Positions 1 to 9,016 are shown, counted from the first letter of the stretch. The stretch: 41,887 nucleotides of DNA from Candidatus Bipolaricaulota bacterium (GCA_021735245.1 JAIPHJ010000014.1:1-41887), one strand, 5' to 3'. Made by a program: numbers and translations. Notes: generated from the sequence alone by a model not told the origin.

Positions 1-357
1 TGCCTAGGCGTCCACCATCTGCCCTTGTCAATCCATTGCTACTTGCTACAGGATGCCTATTAACCTCATCCGTCTGTCAAAGATCATTTCCACAAGTTGT
101 GCGATAGAAAATATAGTGGTTGGGTGGGGGGATTTCAAGAGCCTATAACAGAAACACCGATAGTAAATATCCGTCCAGGTAAAGAAATTAATCTTCGCAA
201 CTGAACCCCGCGATGGTCTTTATAAGCTTTTTTAATGAAGAATTAAAGTTCCGGAACGGAACGATTTAAATTGACCCAGTGGTCTCTCTTTCTGTTACTT
301 ACCGGGTAAAACCGCGAAGATAGGGAAAAACCACTTCACCGGGAAATCTTTATTGAA
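1..357. other. Non-coding stretch upstream of the ABC operon
   Basis: No gene is supported here: all frames are broken by stops and no ribosome-binding site precedes a usable start. The only ordered feature is a perfect 10-bp palindrome, GTTCCGGAAC, at 248-257. A TTGACC at 271-276 has only a poor -10 match (GTTACT) at the right spacing and is not called as a promoter. Confidence 0.5.
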
Positions 358-386
358 TTGAACCCTCTCCTTCCCTCAGCTATAAT
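358..386 (+). promoter_or_regulatory. Sigma-A type promoter of the ABC transporter operon
   Basis: TTGAAC at 358-363 and a perfect TATAAT at 381-386 are separated by exactly 17 bp. Transcription would start near 393, leaving a leader of about 47 nt before the start codon at 440. A purine-rich stretch (GGGGTAAAGG) lies about 20 nt before the ATG, rather far for an ideal ribosome-binding site. Confidence 0.7.
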
Positions 387-439
387 TTTTTATCCATCAA
401 TAATGAACGGGGTAAAGGTATCAACCTATCGTCACCAAA

Positions 440-1540
440 ATGAAACTGACCAGAAGAAAATTCATCAAGCTCCTGGGCACGGCCACACTCACGGCAGTCA
501 CGGGCAATACGGTCTTTTCAAAGTCGGGTAATCCAGATCTAACCGAGGTGAAAGTAGCTTATCCTCCGACCATGGCTGCATTACCACTGGCAAAAGGGGT
601 CCAGCAAGAATTTTTCCTGAGGGACACCACCGTCAATCCGTTCCTGGATCAGGGCATAGAGTTGACTCTAATTCCCTCCAAGGGCTCCAGCGATGCGGCC
701 AGGCTGGTCAGCGGCGGTCGGGCTGACTGCAGTATAACCGGTCTTTCCAGCTCGCTGTACGCCGTACAGGGCACCGGTAAATTAAAGATTTCCTCCACTG
801 CTTTTGATCCGAACGAATCCGGAAGACACCTCGGTCTAGTTACCGGCAGTATGTACGAAATTCCTTCCCTAACTGACCTCGTTGAAAACTGGCTTGATAG
901 TTCCGCAAGGAAATCCATCATCCTCTCCCTTCGCCGGGACGATCATTACGCAACGGACCAGCTACTGAAAAAAGAAGGTTATCAGGAGCAAGACAATATT
1001 TACTACGTGGACCAGGAGGACCTAATATCTCGTCTGTACGGCCTCCTCAACGGTAATTTTATCTCTACCGTTCTACCGGAGCCTCTATTAACTCTGTCTC
1101 TAAAAAACCCGGAATTTAGTGGGTACCAGGCGGAACTCCTTAGTGGCTACGAAAATTTAACCCTTCCGCCTTTCGTATTCGTTTTCAACCAACAGGTCCT
1201 GGATAAAGATCCGGAGTTGGTCAACAGGTTTTATAAAGGATGGGAGGTCGCTTTAAAAGAAACAAATTCCAGCAGCAACCTTCAACTGCTGGAGCTTACG
1301 ACTCAGATAATTTCGGAGACACTTCCCAGTCTCCGTAATGCAATCGAGGATACTGAGTTAACCGAGGAATTTGCCAGTTTATTTGACATTCCCAGTTTCT
1401 CGAGCCCGAAGCCCTTAAATAAAGAGGTATTCGATTCCGTACTGGACTGGACAATCTCCAAAGGGTATTTAAAGGAAAGTATCCCCTTCGAAAAGGCTTT
1501 CGACGGATCTTCGGCTATATTGGCTGATGAACCCAAATGA
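440..1540 (+). CDS. ABC transporter substrate-binding protein, NMT1/SsuA/TauA-like, Tat-exported
   Basis: 366 aa. This is the extracytoplasmic solute-binding component of an ABC importer; the nitrate/sulfonate/taurine/thiamine-precursor type is suggested by its overall form and by the SsuB/SsuC-like ATPase and permease that follow. The N-terminus carries a twin-arginine signal (T-R-R-K-F-I-K at residues 4-10) and a hydrophobic stretch to about residue 26, so export folded through Tat is likely. A long signal-free body follows, including a VSGGRADCSITGLSSS segment around residues 90-105 of the kind seen in NMT1-like proteins. The start at 440 is chosen because it puts the Tat motif at the N-terminus; an upstream ATG near 403 is out of frame. 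The stop overlaps the ATPase start by 4 bp (ATGA). Substrate unknown. Confidence 0.8.
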   Translation: MKLTRRKFIKLLGTATLTAVTGNTVFSKSGNPDLTEVKVAYPPTMAALPLAKGVQQEFFLRDTTVNPFLDQGIELTLIPSKGSSDAARLVSGGRADCSITGLSSSLYAVQGTGKLKISSTAFDPNESGRHLGLVTGSMYEIPSLTDLVENWLDSSARKSIILSLRRDDHYATDQLLKKEGYQEQDNIYYVDQEDLISRLYGLLNGNFISTVLPEPLLTLSLKNPEFSGYQAELLSGYENLTLPPFVFVFNQQVLDKDPELVNRFYKGWEVALKETNSSSNLQLLELTTQIISETLPSLRNAIEDTELTEEFASLFDIPSFSSPKPLNKEVFDSVLDWTISKGYLKESIPFEKAFDGSSAILADEPK

Positions 1541-2250
1541 TAGAAATTTCCGGACTCTCGGTCGAGTACGAATCGGACAGTACCAGTGAGAAGGTAATCT
1601 CCGGACTAAATCTTTCTCTGAACAAGGGAGACAGTCTCGGAATTATTGGTCCCAACGGATGCGGCAAAACCACTTTGCTTCACACGATAGCGGGTCTGCA
1701 CGAGAATTATTCCGGATTACTCCGAGTTGATACAACTGAAGAAAAAATCGCACTGATCCTTCAGGACATTGGGCTGTTGCCCTGGAAGACAATCTGGAAG
1801 AACGCGACACTGGGCCTGGATCTGGGGCTTCAGGGAAACAGGGACGGTGTAGAGGACCTGCTTTACGAGCTCGACCTCTACTCTTACAGGAATAGTTTTC
1901 CGTCTCAATTATCCGGCGGTCAAAAGAGAAAACTGGGCCTTGCCCGGGCTCTCGCCGTCGATCCCGAAATATTGTTAATGGACGAACCGTTCGTCTCTCT
2001 AGACGAATTTACCAGGGAAAGCCTGCAGGAAAAGGTATTGAAACTCTGGCAGGATCGCAATTTGACTATGACCCTCGTCACCCACGACATAGAAGAAGTC
2101 GCATTTCTCGGCCGCAACATTGCAGTTCTTTCGCAAGCTCCCGCAAGCGTTAAAACCTGCATTGAAAACAAAAACATGGGAACGTCCGGTTTTCGGCGGA
2201 GCGAAGAGTTTTATCGGGTAGTCAAAAGAACGAGAAAGGAACTACCATGA
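1537..2250 (+). CDS. ABC transporter ATP-binding protein, SsuB/TauB/NrtD type
   Basis: 237 aa. Cytoplasmic ATPase that powers the importer formed with the binding protein before it and the permease after it. All functional motifs are visible: Walker A GPNGCGKT (residues 38-45), Q-loop glutamine at about 76, signature LSGGQ (125-129), Walker B LLMDEP (146-151) and the H-loop histidine at 183. The length is normal for the nitrate/sulfonate/taurine family. It overlaps both neighbours by 4 bp (ATGA at 1537 and 2247), so translation is probably coupled. No unusual residue seen. Confidence 0.92.
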   Translation: MIEISGLSVEYESDSTSEKVISGLNLSLNKGDSLGIIGPNGCGKTTLLHTIAGLHENYSGLLRVDTTEEKIALILQDIGLLPWKTIWKNATLGLDLGLQGNRDGVEDLLYELDLYSYRNSFPSQLSGGQKRKLGLARALAVDPEILLMDEPFVSLDEFTRESLQEKVLKLWQDRNLTMTLVTHDIEEVAFLGRNIAVLSQAPASVKTCIENKNMGTSGFRRSEEFYRVVKRTRKELP

Positions 2251-3011
2251 AAAAGGACCTTGCCAGATACGGAATAAGCTTTACAGCGATGTTACTTCTA
2301 TGGTGGCTGGCAAGCATTACCGTAGATTTTGTGCTCAGCGGGCCGCAAAGTTCTATACTCCCCAACCCGGTTAAAGCGTTTTCTACATTAATCAACCACT
2401 GGGGGGCAATATGGCCAAACTTCGTCCGCAGTGCCGCCCGTCTTGTAATTTCACTGATAGCAGCAATATTCGTCGGCGCAACGGCTGGTTTGATAATAGG
2501 TTTTGAGGAAAAGATTAGCAGGTTCGCCTCGCCGATACTTTATCTTATTTACCCGGTTCCCAAAATAGTATTTCTTCCCGTAATCCTAATTCTATTCGGG
2601 CTAGGAGATATTTCTCGAATCATTTTTATTTTTCTGGTCGCTGTTTTCCAGGTTGCGATTAGCGCCCGGGACGCGGCAAAAAATATTTCACCCCAGTGGA
2701 TCAAAGCAGTTAGAAGCTCCGGAGGGAATAAGCTTCAAATCTACCGCCACGTAGTAATTCCCGCGACACTTCCCAGCGTATTGAGCAGCGCCCGCATAAG
2801 TATTGGCATGGGAATAGCTGCTTTATATCTCGCGGAATTGTCTTACACTAATGTTGGCCTGGGCTACTATATTAACAACTCCTGGAAAGTATTCGCATAT
2901 TCCGACGTATTTGCCGGTATCTTGGCTTTCGCTACTCTGGGACTGGGGCTGTACGTAGTGGTGGAAGCCCTGGAAAGAGGACTTTGCAAGTGGAATTATC
3001 TCGACAAATAA
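2247..3011 (+). CDS. ABC transporter permease, SsuC/TauC type
   Basis: 254 aa inner-membrane permease with about six hydrophobic segments and a binding-protein-dependent transport domain. The EAA-like coupling loop is seen around residues 150-175 (KAVRSSGGNKLQIYRHVVIP). An early LPNP motif (about residues 38-41) is typical of SsuC/TauC permeases. It follows the ATPase with a 4-bp overlap and completes the importer. The next gene, NAD kinase, starts 18 bp after its stop and may share the transcript. No substrate-specific neighbour is present, so the transported compound remains open. Confidence 0.9.
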   Translation: MKKDLARYGISFTAMLLLWWLASITVDFVLSGPQSSILPNPVKAFSTLINHWGAIWPNFVRSAARLVISLIAAIFVGATAGLIIGFEEKISRFASPILYLIYPVPKIVFLPVILILFGLGDISRIIFIFLVAVFQVAISARDAAKNISPQWIKAVRSSGGNKLQIYRHVVIPATLPSVLSSARISIGMGIAALYLAELSYTNVGLGYYINNSWKVFAYSDVFAGILAFATLGLGLYVVVEALERGLCKWNYLDK

Positions 3012-3029
3012 GAGTATTAACGATAAGAA

Positions 3030-3878
3030 ATGACTAATAAACATCTTCTACTTTATAGAGGCAAGGAAAGCGACAGGGTCGACGAGGCCACTCGGACAAT
3101 CGAGAACTGGTGCGAAGAAAACGACGTGCCGCTCAGGGAAGTTTCGAACCGGAAAGACGTAGGGGAAAAAGTGAAAGATCGTGCCAGGGAAACGGTACTC
3201 CTCAGTCTTGGTGGGGACGGCACCTTTCTTCAGGCAGCCGACTTGATAGCCCCCTATAGAATTCCCATTCTGGGAATCAACCTGGGTAAGCTAGGGTTTC
3301 TTACCGGGCTGAATTCATCCGAATTAGCTCAGAACCTCAACAGAGTACTCAAAGGAGGATCCTCGGTTAAAGAACTGTCGCGACTTCGCTGTAGACTAAA
3401 TTCAATCAACTCAGATGAGAAGTCCGTCTTTACGGCTCTAAACGAAGTTACAATAGATCGAGGCACCTCAGCGGGCCTGGCTGAGGTTGAGTTATACCTG
3501 GACTCCAGAAAAGTAGCCACCTACCCCGGCGACGGGCTTATCGTGTCTACACCCACCGGATCGACGGCATACTCTTTGTCCTGTGGTGGTCCGTTAATTA
3601 CCCGGAACACTTCCGCTTTCAGCATCACCCCCCTTAACGTCCACAAGCTTGGACTAAGGCCGATAATCTGCTCGGACGAAACGGAAATAAGTATCAAGAC
3701 AAACACCCCTGTCTCCATCCAGATAGACGGTAGAAAAATTGGAGATCTGAAAAAAAACAAGTCGATCGAAATAGACAAGTCCGACACGCCTACGCTCATG
3801 CTGGTCCCGGATTTCCGGAGCAATTTTTTTGAAACCGTGAGAAACAAGCTCAACTGGGATAAGAATAGGGGTCCTTGA
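3030..3878 (+). CDS. nadK: NAD kinase
   Basis: 282 aa, the usual size. NadK phosphorylates NAD to NADP in the cytoplasm and is the sole source of NADP in most bacteria. Diagnostic motifs are present: GGDGT (residues 61-65, with the catalytic aspartate), NLGKLGFL (84-91), an NEVTI block near 138 and the GDG-x7-TPTGSTAYSLS block from residue 167, followed by a glycine/proline segment. The start is preceded only by a weak AAGA-type site; the 18-bp distance from the permease suggests coupling to the ABC operon, though there is no obvious functional link. Confidence 0.95.
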   Translation: MTNKHLLLYRGKESDRVDEATRTIENWCEENDVPLREVSNRKDVGEKVKDRARETVLLSLGGDGTFLQAADLIAPYRIPILGINLGKLGFLTGLNSSELAQNLNRVLKGGSSVKELSRLRCRLNSINSDEKSVFTALNEVTIDRGTSAGLAEVELYLDSRKVATYPGDGLIVSTPTGSTAYSLSCGGPLITRNTSAFSITPLNVHKLGLRPIICSDETEISIKTNTPVSIQIDGRKIGDLKKNKSIEIDKSDTPTLMLVPDFRSNFFETVRNKLNWDKNRGP

Positions 3879-3922
3879 GCTTAGTCAAGCCAAGATTCCC
3901 GGGATCAACTGTTCGCTTTCTG

Positions 3923-3951
3923 TTGACTTAACAACCCAGTCTAGTTATTAT
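3923..3951 (+). promoter_or_regulatory. Promoter placed for a leaderless transporter mRNA
   Basis: TTGACT (3923-3928) and TATTAT (3946-3951) are spaced by 17 bp. The -10 box overlaps the first possible ATG at 3950, so transcription would begin about 3958-3959. That coincides with the second in-frame ATG at 3959. Confidence 0.65.
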
Positions 3952-3958
3952 GAGTTAT

Positions 3959-5248
3959 ATGAACTGGGTTATTGCTCTCACAATTTTTACCATAACGTAC
4001 ATAATTTTATTTTCGGAAAAAATTGACCGTACTATAGTAACTCTGGCCGGAGCTCTGTCAATACTCCTAACCGGAATTGCCTTTGGTTTTTATAGCCAGC
4101 CTGAGGCCTTTGCGGCTATAGATTTCGATACTATAGCTCTGGTCCTTGGAATGATGATTATGGTCGGTACGGTCCAGAGAACCGGGCTGATTGAGTTCCT
4201 CTCGATAATTATTGCCCAGAAAAGCAGGGGTCGGGTATGGTTGCTTTTACTGGGGTTGGGTGCATTTACCGCCGTAGCCTCAGCCGTTATGGATAACGTT
4301 ACCACGATGGTAATTGTCGCCCCTACTACACTTTCTATCACTGACTTACTGGGGCTTTCGCCCATACCCTTTTTGATCTCTGAATCCATGTTATCGATTG
4401 TAGGGGGAATGTCCACCCTGATCGGGGCTCCTCCAAATGTCATGATAGGATCGGCTGCAGATTTGAGCTTTACCCAGTTCGTGACCCACCTTGGTCCGAT
4501 AGCGGTTGTCGTATGGCTTTTATCAGTTCTTTACTTCTGGTTTAAATTCAAAAACACCATGCTTTCAACTACCCTGGAAAAACAAACTCTGGAAGAGATG
4601 GACCCTGCCAGGACGGTGGAAAACTGGAACGACGTGAAGAAAGCAATCGGAGTTTTAATAGCAGTCATAGCACTATACCTCATTCACGGAATGATTGGGC
4701 TCGAACCTCAGACCGTGGCCTTCATTGGAGCTACTCTGGCCCTGGTTTCAATAAGGCCGGACGTTAAGGAAACACTCGCCGACGTGGAGTGGGGAGTGCT
4801 ACTTTTTTACGGCTCGCTATTCGTCCTGGTAGGAGGACTTGAACAGGCGGGAATAATCCATCAAATAGCCCGAGAATTCGGGCTCATCGCCGAAAACTTT
4901 CCGCTACTGGCTCCACTGATCCTTATTTGGCTGGCGGGAATACTCTCGGGAATAATAGATAACGTGCCACTCACAATCGCACTAATACCGGTAATCCAGG
5001 GGCTCGGCAGTATCCACGGAATACACCTAACCTCTTACTGGTGGGCGCTGGCTCTGGGCGCAGTTCTAGGTGGAATAAGTTCTCCCATCGGTTCGTCGGC
5101 CAACGTAATTACCGTTTCACTAAGCGAAAGGACGAATAACCCGATTACTTTTACAAAGTGGCTCAAGGTTGGCGTTCCTTTGACAGTCCTAAACCTGACT
5201 CTGGCCAGCATATTTTTATTTTTTGGGATGCAATTAGGCTACATGTAA
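3959..5248 (+). CDS. NhaD/ArsB-family ion transporter (first of a tandem pair)
   Basis: 429 aa from the chosen start; an earlier in-frame ATG at 3950 lies inside the promoter -10 box, so 3959 is preferred as a leaderless start. It is an integral membrane protein with about ten to twelve hydrophobic helices. The family's duplicated motifs are visible: MDNVTT followed by STLIGAPPNVMIGSAA in the first half, and IDNVPLT followed by SSPIGSSANV in the second half. Members of this superfamily act as Na+/H+ antiporters (NhaD), arsenite exporters (ArsB) or anion/dicarboxylate transporters. No arsR or arsC is nearby, so arsenic resistance is not favoured; ion homeostasis fits a salt-adapted host. The second paralogue starts 45 bp downstream. 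Confidence 0.82.
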   Translation: MNWVIALTIFTITYIILFSEKIDRTIVTLAGALSILLTGIAFGFYSQPEAFAAIDFDTIALVLGMMIMVGTVQRTGLIEFLSIIIAQKSRGRVWLLLLGLGAFTAVASAVMDNVTTMVIVAPTTLSITDLLGLSPIPFLISESMLSIVGGMSTLIGAPPNVMIGSAADLSFTQFVTHLGPIAVVVWLLSVLYFWFKFKNTMLSTTLEKQTLEEMDPARTVENWNDVKKAIGVLIAVIALYLIHGMIGLEPQTVAFIGATLALVSIRPDVKETLADVEWGVLLFYGSLFVLVGGLEQAGIIHQIAREFGLIAENFPLLAPLILIWLAGILSGIIDNVPLTIALIPVIQGLGSIHGIHLTSYWWALALGAVLGGISSPIGSSANVITVSLSERTNNPITFTKWLKVGVPLTVLNLTLASIFLFFGMQLGYM

Positions 5249-5293
5249 CTTGACTTGTTACGGAGTAGCGTCTCACTTACTGGAGGCTTTCAG

Positions 5294-6628
5294 ATGAGCC
5301 TGGATTTACTGCTGTCTGCGTCAATCTTCCTTGCTACATACGTGGCTATTCTCACGAACAAAATCGAGAGGTCACTTGCAGCAGTCACGGGAGGCACTTT
5401 GATGGTTGTTGCAGGCCTCTTCCTCGGCTTCTATACAGAAAAAGAAGTCATAACCGAGGCGATCGACTGGAACACCATCGGCCTCTTGCTCGGAATGATG
5501 ATCGTGGTCGGCATATTAAAGGACACTGGTTTGTTCGAAACCCTCGCCATCTGGGCAGCAAAGCTATCCCGCGGCGATTATTTCTACATGATTTTGTTAT
5601 TCGGACTCCTTGCAGCGGTCATGTCCACGACGATCGACAATGTGACAACTATAATGCTTGTAGCACCCATTTCGATGTCGATCAGTTCCGTCCTTGGAAT
5701 TGACCCGAAACCAATATTGCTTACCCAGGCACTTTTTTCAAACATCGGGGGCGTTGCCACGCTGGTCGGGGATCCACCAAACATTATGATATCCAGTGCC
5801 GGCGGGTTCCATTACCTGGATTACATCTACAACCTTGCCCCCACCGTAGCTATCTGTACTGTTGTCACCGTAATCGTTTTCAAATTTATATTTTCCGAAA
5901 AGTCGAAACAAGAGAACCAAAAAATCCACAAAAAAGCCCTCAACGATATTATGGAAAGGAAAGCCTCGCAGGAAATATCGGACTGGAGCCTGTTGTCTAA
6001 AAGCCTCGTGGGACTGGTATTTATCATCGTCCTTTTCATTCTTCATAGCCTCGTAACAATTACTCCCGCCACGGTAGCCCTCACCGGAGCTGCGTTAACA
6101 TTAATCCTGACCCAACCGGATATGGACGAGATCCTGGATCGGGTCGAGTGGAGCACTTTGCTCTTTTTTGCCGGTCTCTTCGTGGTCGTCCACGGAGTAA
6201 CAAATACGGGCCTGTTAACGAAAATTGCCCAGGGAGTTCTCCACTTAACCAGCGGGAGCCTCTTGCTATCGGCAATGACCATACTTTTTGTAACCGCACT
6301 GGGTTCCGGGCTGGTGGATAACATTCCCTTTACCGCGGCAATGCTGCCGATCGTCGGTACCCTGTCAGCAAAATTAACCGGAGGGGATTCGAACATTCTT
6401 TGGTGGGCATTAGCGTTTGGGGCGGGATTTGGCGGCAACGCTACCTACATAGGTTCTTCTGCGAACGTAATGATCGTCAAGCTCAGCGAGGATCACGAGG
6501 AGCCGATTTCAATGAAATACTGGTTGAAATACGGGACAGTGATTACGCTGGTAACGACCATGATCGCGGGAACTATTATTGCAATACAGATCTTATCCCC
6601 GCTGGACCTGGCCTTATTCCCTCACTAA
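5294..6628 (+). CDS. NhaD/ArsB-family ion transporter (second of a tandem pair)
   Basis: 444 aa. Same family and topology as the preceding gene, with IDNVTT and ATLVGDPPNIMISSAG in the first half and VDNIPFT and ATYIGSSANVM in the second. The start at 5294 is chosen over upstream in-frame codons because a good ribosome-binding site (CTGGAGG) lies 8 nt before it. A charged cytoplasmic loop rich in Lys and Glu separates the halves (about residues 200-230). The two paralogues are clearly diverged, so this is an old duplication and not an assembly artefact. Whether they form a heteromer or have separate substrates cannot be read from sequence. It converges on the ZIP gene, with only 7 bp between stops. 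Confidence 0.82.
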   Translation: MSLDLLLSASIFLATYVAILTNKIERSLAAVTGGTLMVVAGLFLGFYTEKEVITEAIDWNTIGLLLGMMIVVGILKDTGLFETLAIWAAKLSRGDYFYMILLFGLLAAVMSTTIDNVTTIMLVAPISMSISSVLGIDPKPILLTQALFSNIGGVATLVGDPPNIMISSAGGFHYLDYIYNLAPTVAICTVVTVIVFKFIFSEKSKQENQKIHKKALNDIMERKASQEISDWSLLSKSLVGLVFIIVLFILHSLVTITPATVALTGAALTLILTQPDMDEILDRVEWSTLLFFAGLFVVVHGVTNTGLLTKIAQGVLHLTSGSLLLSAMTILFVTALGSGLVDNIPFTAAMLPIVGTLSAKLTGGDSNILWWALAFGAGFGGNATYIGSSANVMIVKLSEDHEEPISMKYWLKYGTVITLVTTMIAGTIIAIQILSPLDLALFPH

Positions 6629-6635
6629 TAATTAG

Positions 6636-7358
6636 CTAAAGTTTTGTCAGAACTATAAACCCGGCGAGACCGACGCCGATCAGAAAAGCTACAAGAGAAT
6701 GTTTTTTGTCGGAATCACGGACTTCAGGAAGCAGGTGGGAAGCGGAAACGTAAATCAGGACTCCGGAGACGAATCCAAGCATTAAGCCGATGCTTGGATC
6801 ACCGAATTTATCTACGAAGGGATAAGCCACAAATGCACCAATAGGGGTCGTGAGGGCTGCTATCAAAAAAGCGTAAACCATGGCCGATTTCTCTCTGACA
6901 TTTCCCTTAAGCAATGTAGTATACGTAATAATACCCTCGGCAAATTCGTGAATCACCAGACCTATACCGGCCATAATTCCAATTAAAATGGAAGCTTCGA
7001 AAGTCACTACGTAAATTACACCATCTACCAGGGAGTGAATAGCTATTCCTTCCACTGCAGTCACTCCAAAGGCGAGCGGCTCTTCTTTGGTTCTACTGCG
7101 AATCACTTTATTGCTGAAAACCATAAAGAGGAACCCGGCAAGGGCGAGAAATCCAGCATTTCTGGACTTCTCCAGCGCATCGGGAAGGGCGAGCATCAGA
7201 GGTGTGGAGATCAACATCCCTGCCGCGAAGCAAATGAAATACGTTTTCGTCCTTTTGGCCCACTCCTTAGACCGGAATATAGCCAGTATCCCCAAACCGT
7301 TGACGAGCGCCGCGGAAATCGCAAAACCCGCTATCCATATAAACGTATTATTTACCAT
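6636..7358 (-). CDS. ZIP-family divalent metal transporter
   Basis: 240 aa, about eight membrane helices. ZIP proteins import Zn2+, Fe2+ or other divalent metals into the cytoplasm. The metal-binding helices are recognisable: HS-x2-DG (H108, D112) in one helix and HEFAEG (H137, E138, E141) in the next, matching the family's two conserved transport helices. A GAGG-type ribosome-binding site lies just upstream of the start. It is preceded on the same strand by the amidase gene, whose stop lies 59 bp away. The specific metal is not determinable. Confidence 0.88.
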   Translation of the reverse strand: MVNNTFIWIAGFAISAALVNGLGILAIFRSKEWAKRTKTYFICFAAGMLISTPLMLALPDALEKSRNAGFLALAGFLFMVFSNKVIRSRTKEEPLAFGVTAVEGIAIHSLVDGVIYVVTFEASILIGIMAGIGLVIHEFAEGIITYTTLLKGNVREKSAMVYAFLIAALTTPIGAFVAYPFVDKFGDPSIGLMLGFVSGVLIYVSASHLLPEVRDSDKKHSLVAFLIGVGLAGFIVLTKL

Positions 7359-7417
7359 CTTTTCCTCGAGTAGAATGAAAGAGTTACTATTGTTCCGGAG
7401 GTAAGAATAGTAAAAAC

Positions 7418-8059
7418 CTATCGGGAAAAGTAGATCAGAAGTCCCTGAATAATCCCTCGAGCGATTGACTCACGATAGGTTGAACTTGCTAGCCTCTCTC
7501 GTTCGGAAGGTGAGGTAAGAAAACCCACTTCAACCATGGCTGAGGGTATCTCCGTATACCTCGTGTAAAGCCGCTGATACCTGATACCCCTATCCCTCGC
7601 ATCAGTCCGCCCTACTACGGATTCCTGGATTAATTTTGCCATATCCCAGCTTGCTCCTCCCTGCTTCCGGGTCCGATCGAGGATCGTTTCTACCCCGTTA
7701 ACGCGGGGATCACTGAACGAATTGGCCTGAACTGATAAGTAACCATCATTCCCGTGTTCTTCCGCGTACCCCAGTCGGTCCAGCAAAGGCACGAAGTTGT
7801 CAGAGGTTCTGGTTAGCACAAAATCCAGAGCGGGGTGGTCTTCACCCAGTTCCTTAACCTTCAGAGCAATTTGCAGGTTAACTTTCTTTTCCGAAAGCCC
7901 GGAGACAATTGAGCCGGGGTCGTATCCACCGTGTCCGGCGTCAATCGTAATTTTAACCGGCGTGCTCTGGATCGCACCCCCCGGGGCTACAACGGAAGGC
8001 GTCAACAAAAAAAGAATAACTAAAGTAACAAATACCGATTTAGTTGTTTTTGGTAACAT
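7418..8059 (-). CDS. Secreted N-acetylmuramoyl-L-alanine amidase (Amidase_3) with substituted zinc ligand
   Basis: 213 aa. The family cleaves the amide bond between MurNAc and L-Ala in peptidoglycan, outside the cytoplasmic membrane. A signal peptide occupies about residues 1-30, and one Amidase_3 domain fills the rest. The first zinc ligand is in DAGHGG (H43), the second is E57 in SEKKVNL, and the catalytic glutamate is E177 in MVEVGF. The third ligand, normally the His of a SIHAN motif, reads SVQAN here: Gln at residue 111, from a CAG codon. The protein may be inactive, bind zinc differently or have changed role. There is no separate wall-binding domain. The mRNA may be leaderless (see the -10 box). 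Confidence 0.85.
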   Translation of the reverse strand: MLPKTTKSVFVTLVILFLLTPSVVAPGGAIQSTPVKITIDAGHGGYDPGSIVSGLSEKKVNLQIALKVKELGEDHPALDFVLTRTSDNFVPLLDRLGYAEEHGNDGYLSVQANSFSDPRVNGVETILDRTRKQGGASWDMAKLIQESVVGRTDARDRGIRYQRLYTRYTEIPSAMVEVGFLTSPSERERLASSTYRESIARGIIQGLLIYFSR

Positions 8060-8066
8060 TTTTATT

Positions 8067-8072
8067 ATTGTA
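8067..8072 (-). promoter_or_regulatory. Possible -10 box of the amidase gene
   Basis: TACAAT on the minus strand ends 7 nt before the amidase ATG at 8059, so the transcript would begin at or next to the start codon. No recognisable -35 box lies 16-18 bp upstream, which makes this weaker than the other promoters listed. Confidence 0.35.
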
Positions 8073-8223
8073 CCTGATTGAACCCGCCGCGCACGGACAG
8101 CTGTCAGAAATACGGGTGCAAAAGGTTATTATTCTGGAAAATTTGTTTCAGTGGACCCCTAGCTCCCGACCTTCAAGATAACAATCAGGTTTGCAGGGCT
8201 GGGGAAGGTTGGGTTCAAAAGAT

Positions 8224-8976
8224 TTATCCCTCAACCAGATAGATCTTCTCTACGTCAGTCTCGGAGATGATATTCTCGGAATACTTTTTTATAGAACTAC
8301 CGGAGACGTTAACTATCAGTTCTTTACCTTCCGGGAGAGAAGATAGCCCTACCTTCTCGGTTAACACTGGAATTCCAACCGAAGTCTCTTTCAAAATATT
8401 AAAGTCTTCTTCACTTAGCTCCTTAATCGCCGAGCTGTAATTGTAATAAGTAGATCCTTCTCCATTTTCTTTCCCGTCTTTTTCCTCCTCCTTAAAAGAT
8501 TCGGTAGCTATTCTCTCCAGCAAATCTACCATGGACTCCGGGTCCGGCGGGCTACCGGAAAATCGCGTGATCAACCTTCCTTTCTCTAACAGGGCCGGAT
8601 CGGGCGGATAAAATACGTACGTCGTTGGTGTACCTTTCACACCCAACCCCGAAGCCAGTTGCATATTTGTGACCTCACCCTGACCTGGAAGCTCGATCTT
8701 GAACGTTTCGTCTATTGACACCAGAGAAAGTACGAAGTGACTACTCAGGGCTTCCTTCACCGCCGGATCTGAAAGTATGTCCTCCTTGAACTGCTGACAG
8801 TAGGGACAACCCGCCTTAACGAACGAAAATATTAACTGGCGGTCTAATATCCGAGACAACTTAACTGCCGTTTCAAAGTCATAGTTATTGGCAATCTTTT
8901 GAGTCCGTTGCCCCGAAACTGAAACTACACCCGTCAGCAGAAGCAAAACCAATACCGGTACGAAATATCTTTTCAC
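8224..8976 (-). CDS. Secreted thioredoxin-fold protein with CPYC active site
   Basis: 250 aa. Start set at the GTG at 8976, because a CTGGAG site sits 8 nt upstream and the protein then opens with a clean signal peptide (about residues 1-22); longer reading frames add an unsupported N-terminus. A thioredoxin-like domain follows, with C-P-Y-C (C57, C60) and a GTPTTYVF segment holding the cis-proline near residue 115. This resembles SoxW-type or DUF255-like thioredoxins that act on exported proteins. An acidic Lys/Glu-rich linker (about 160-180) leads to a C-terminal region of some 70 residues that I do not recognise. Likely role: disulfide reduction or oxidation outside the membrane. Confidence 0.75.
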   Translation of the reverse strand: MKRYFVPVLVLLLLTGVVSVSGQRTQKIANNYDFETAVKLSRILDRQLIFSFVKAGCPYCQQFKEDILSDPAVKEALSSHFVLSLVSIDETFKIELPGQGEVTNMQLASGLGVKGTPTTYVFYPPDPALLEKGRLITRFSGSPPDPESMVDLLERIATESFKEEEKDGKENGEGSTYYNYSSAIKELSEEDFNILKETSVGIPVLTEKVGLSSLPEGKELIVNVSGSSIKKYSENIISETDVEKIYLVEG

Positions 8977-9016
8977 GTTTTTCACTCCAGGTTGAGCCGT
9001 TAAGACTGGATAAAAA

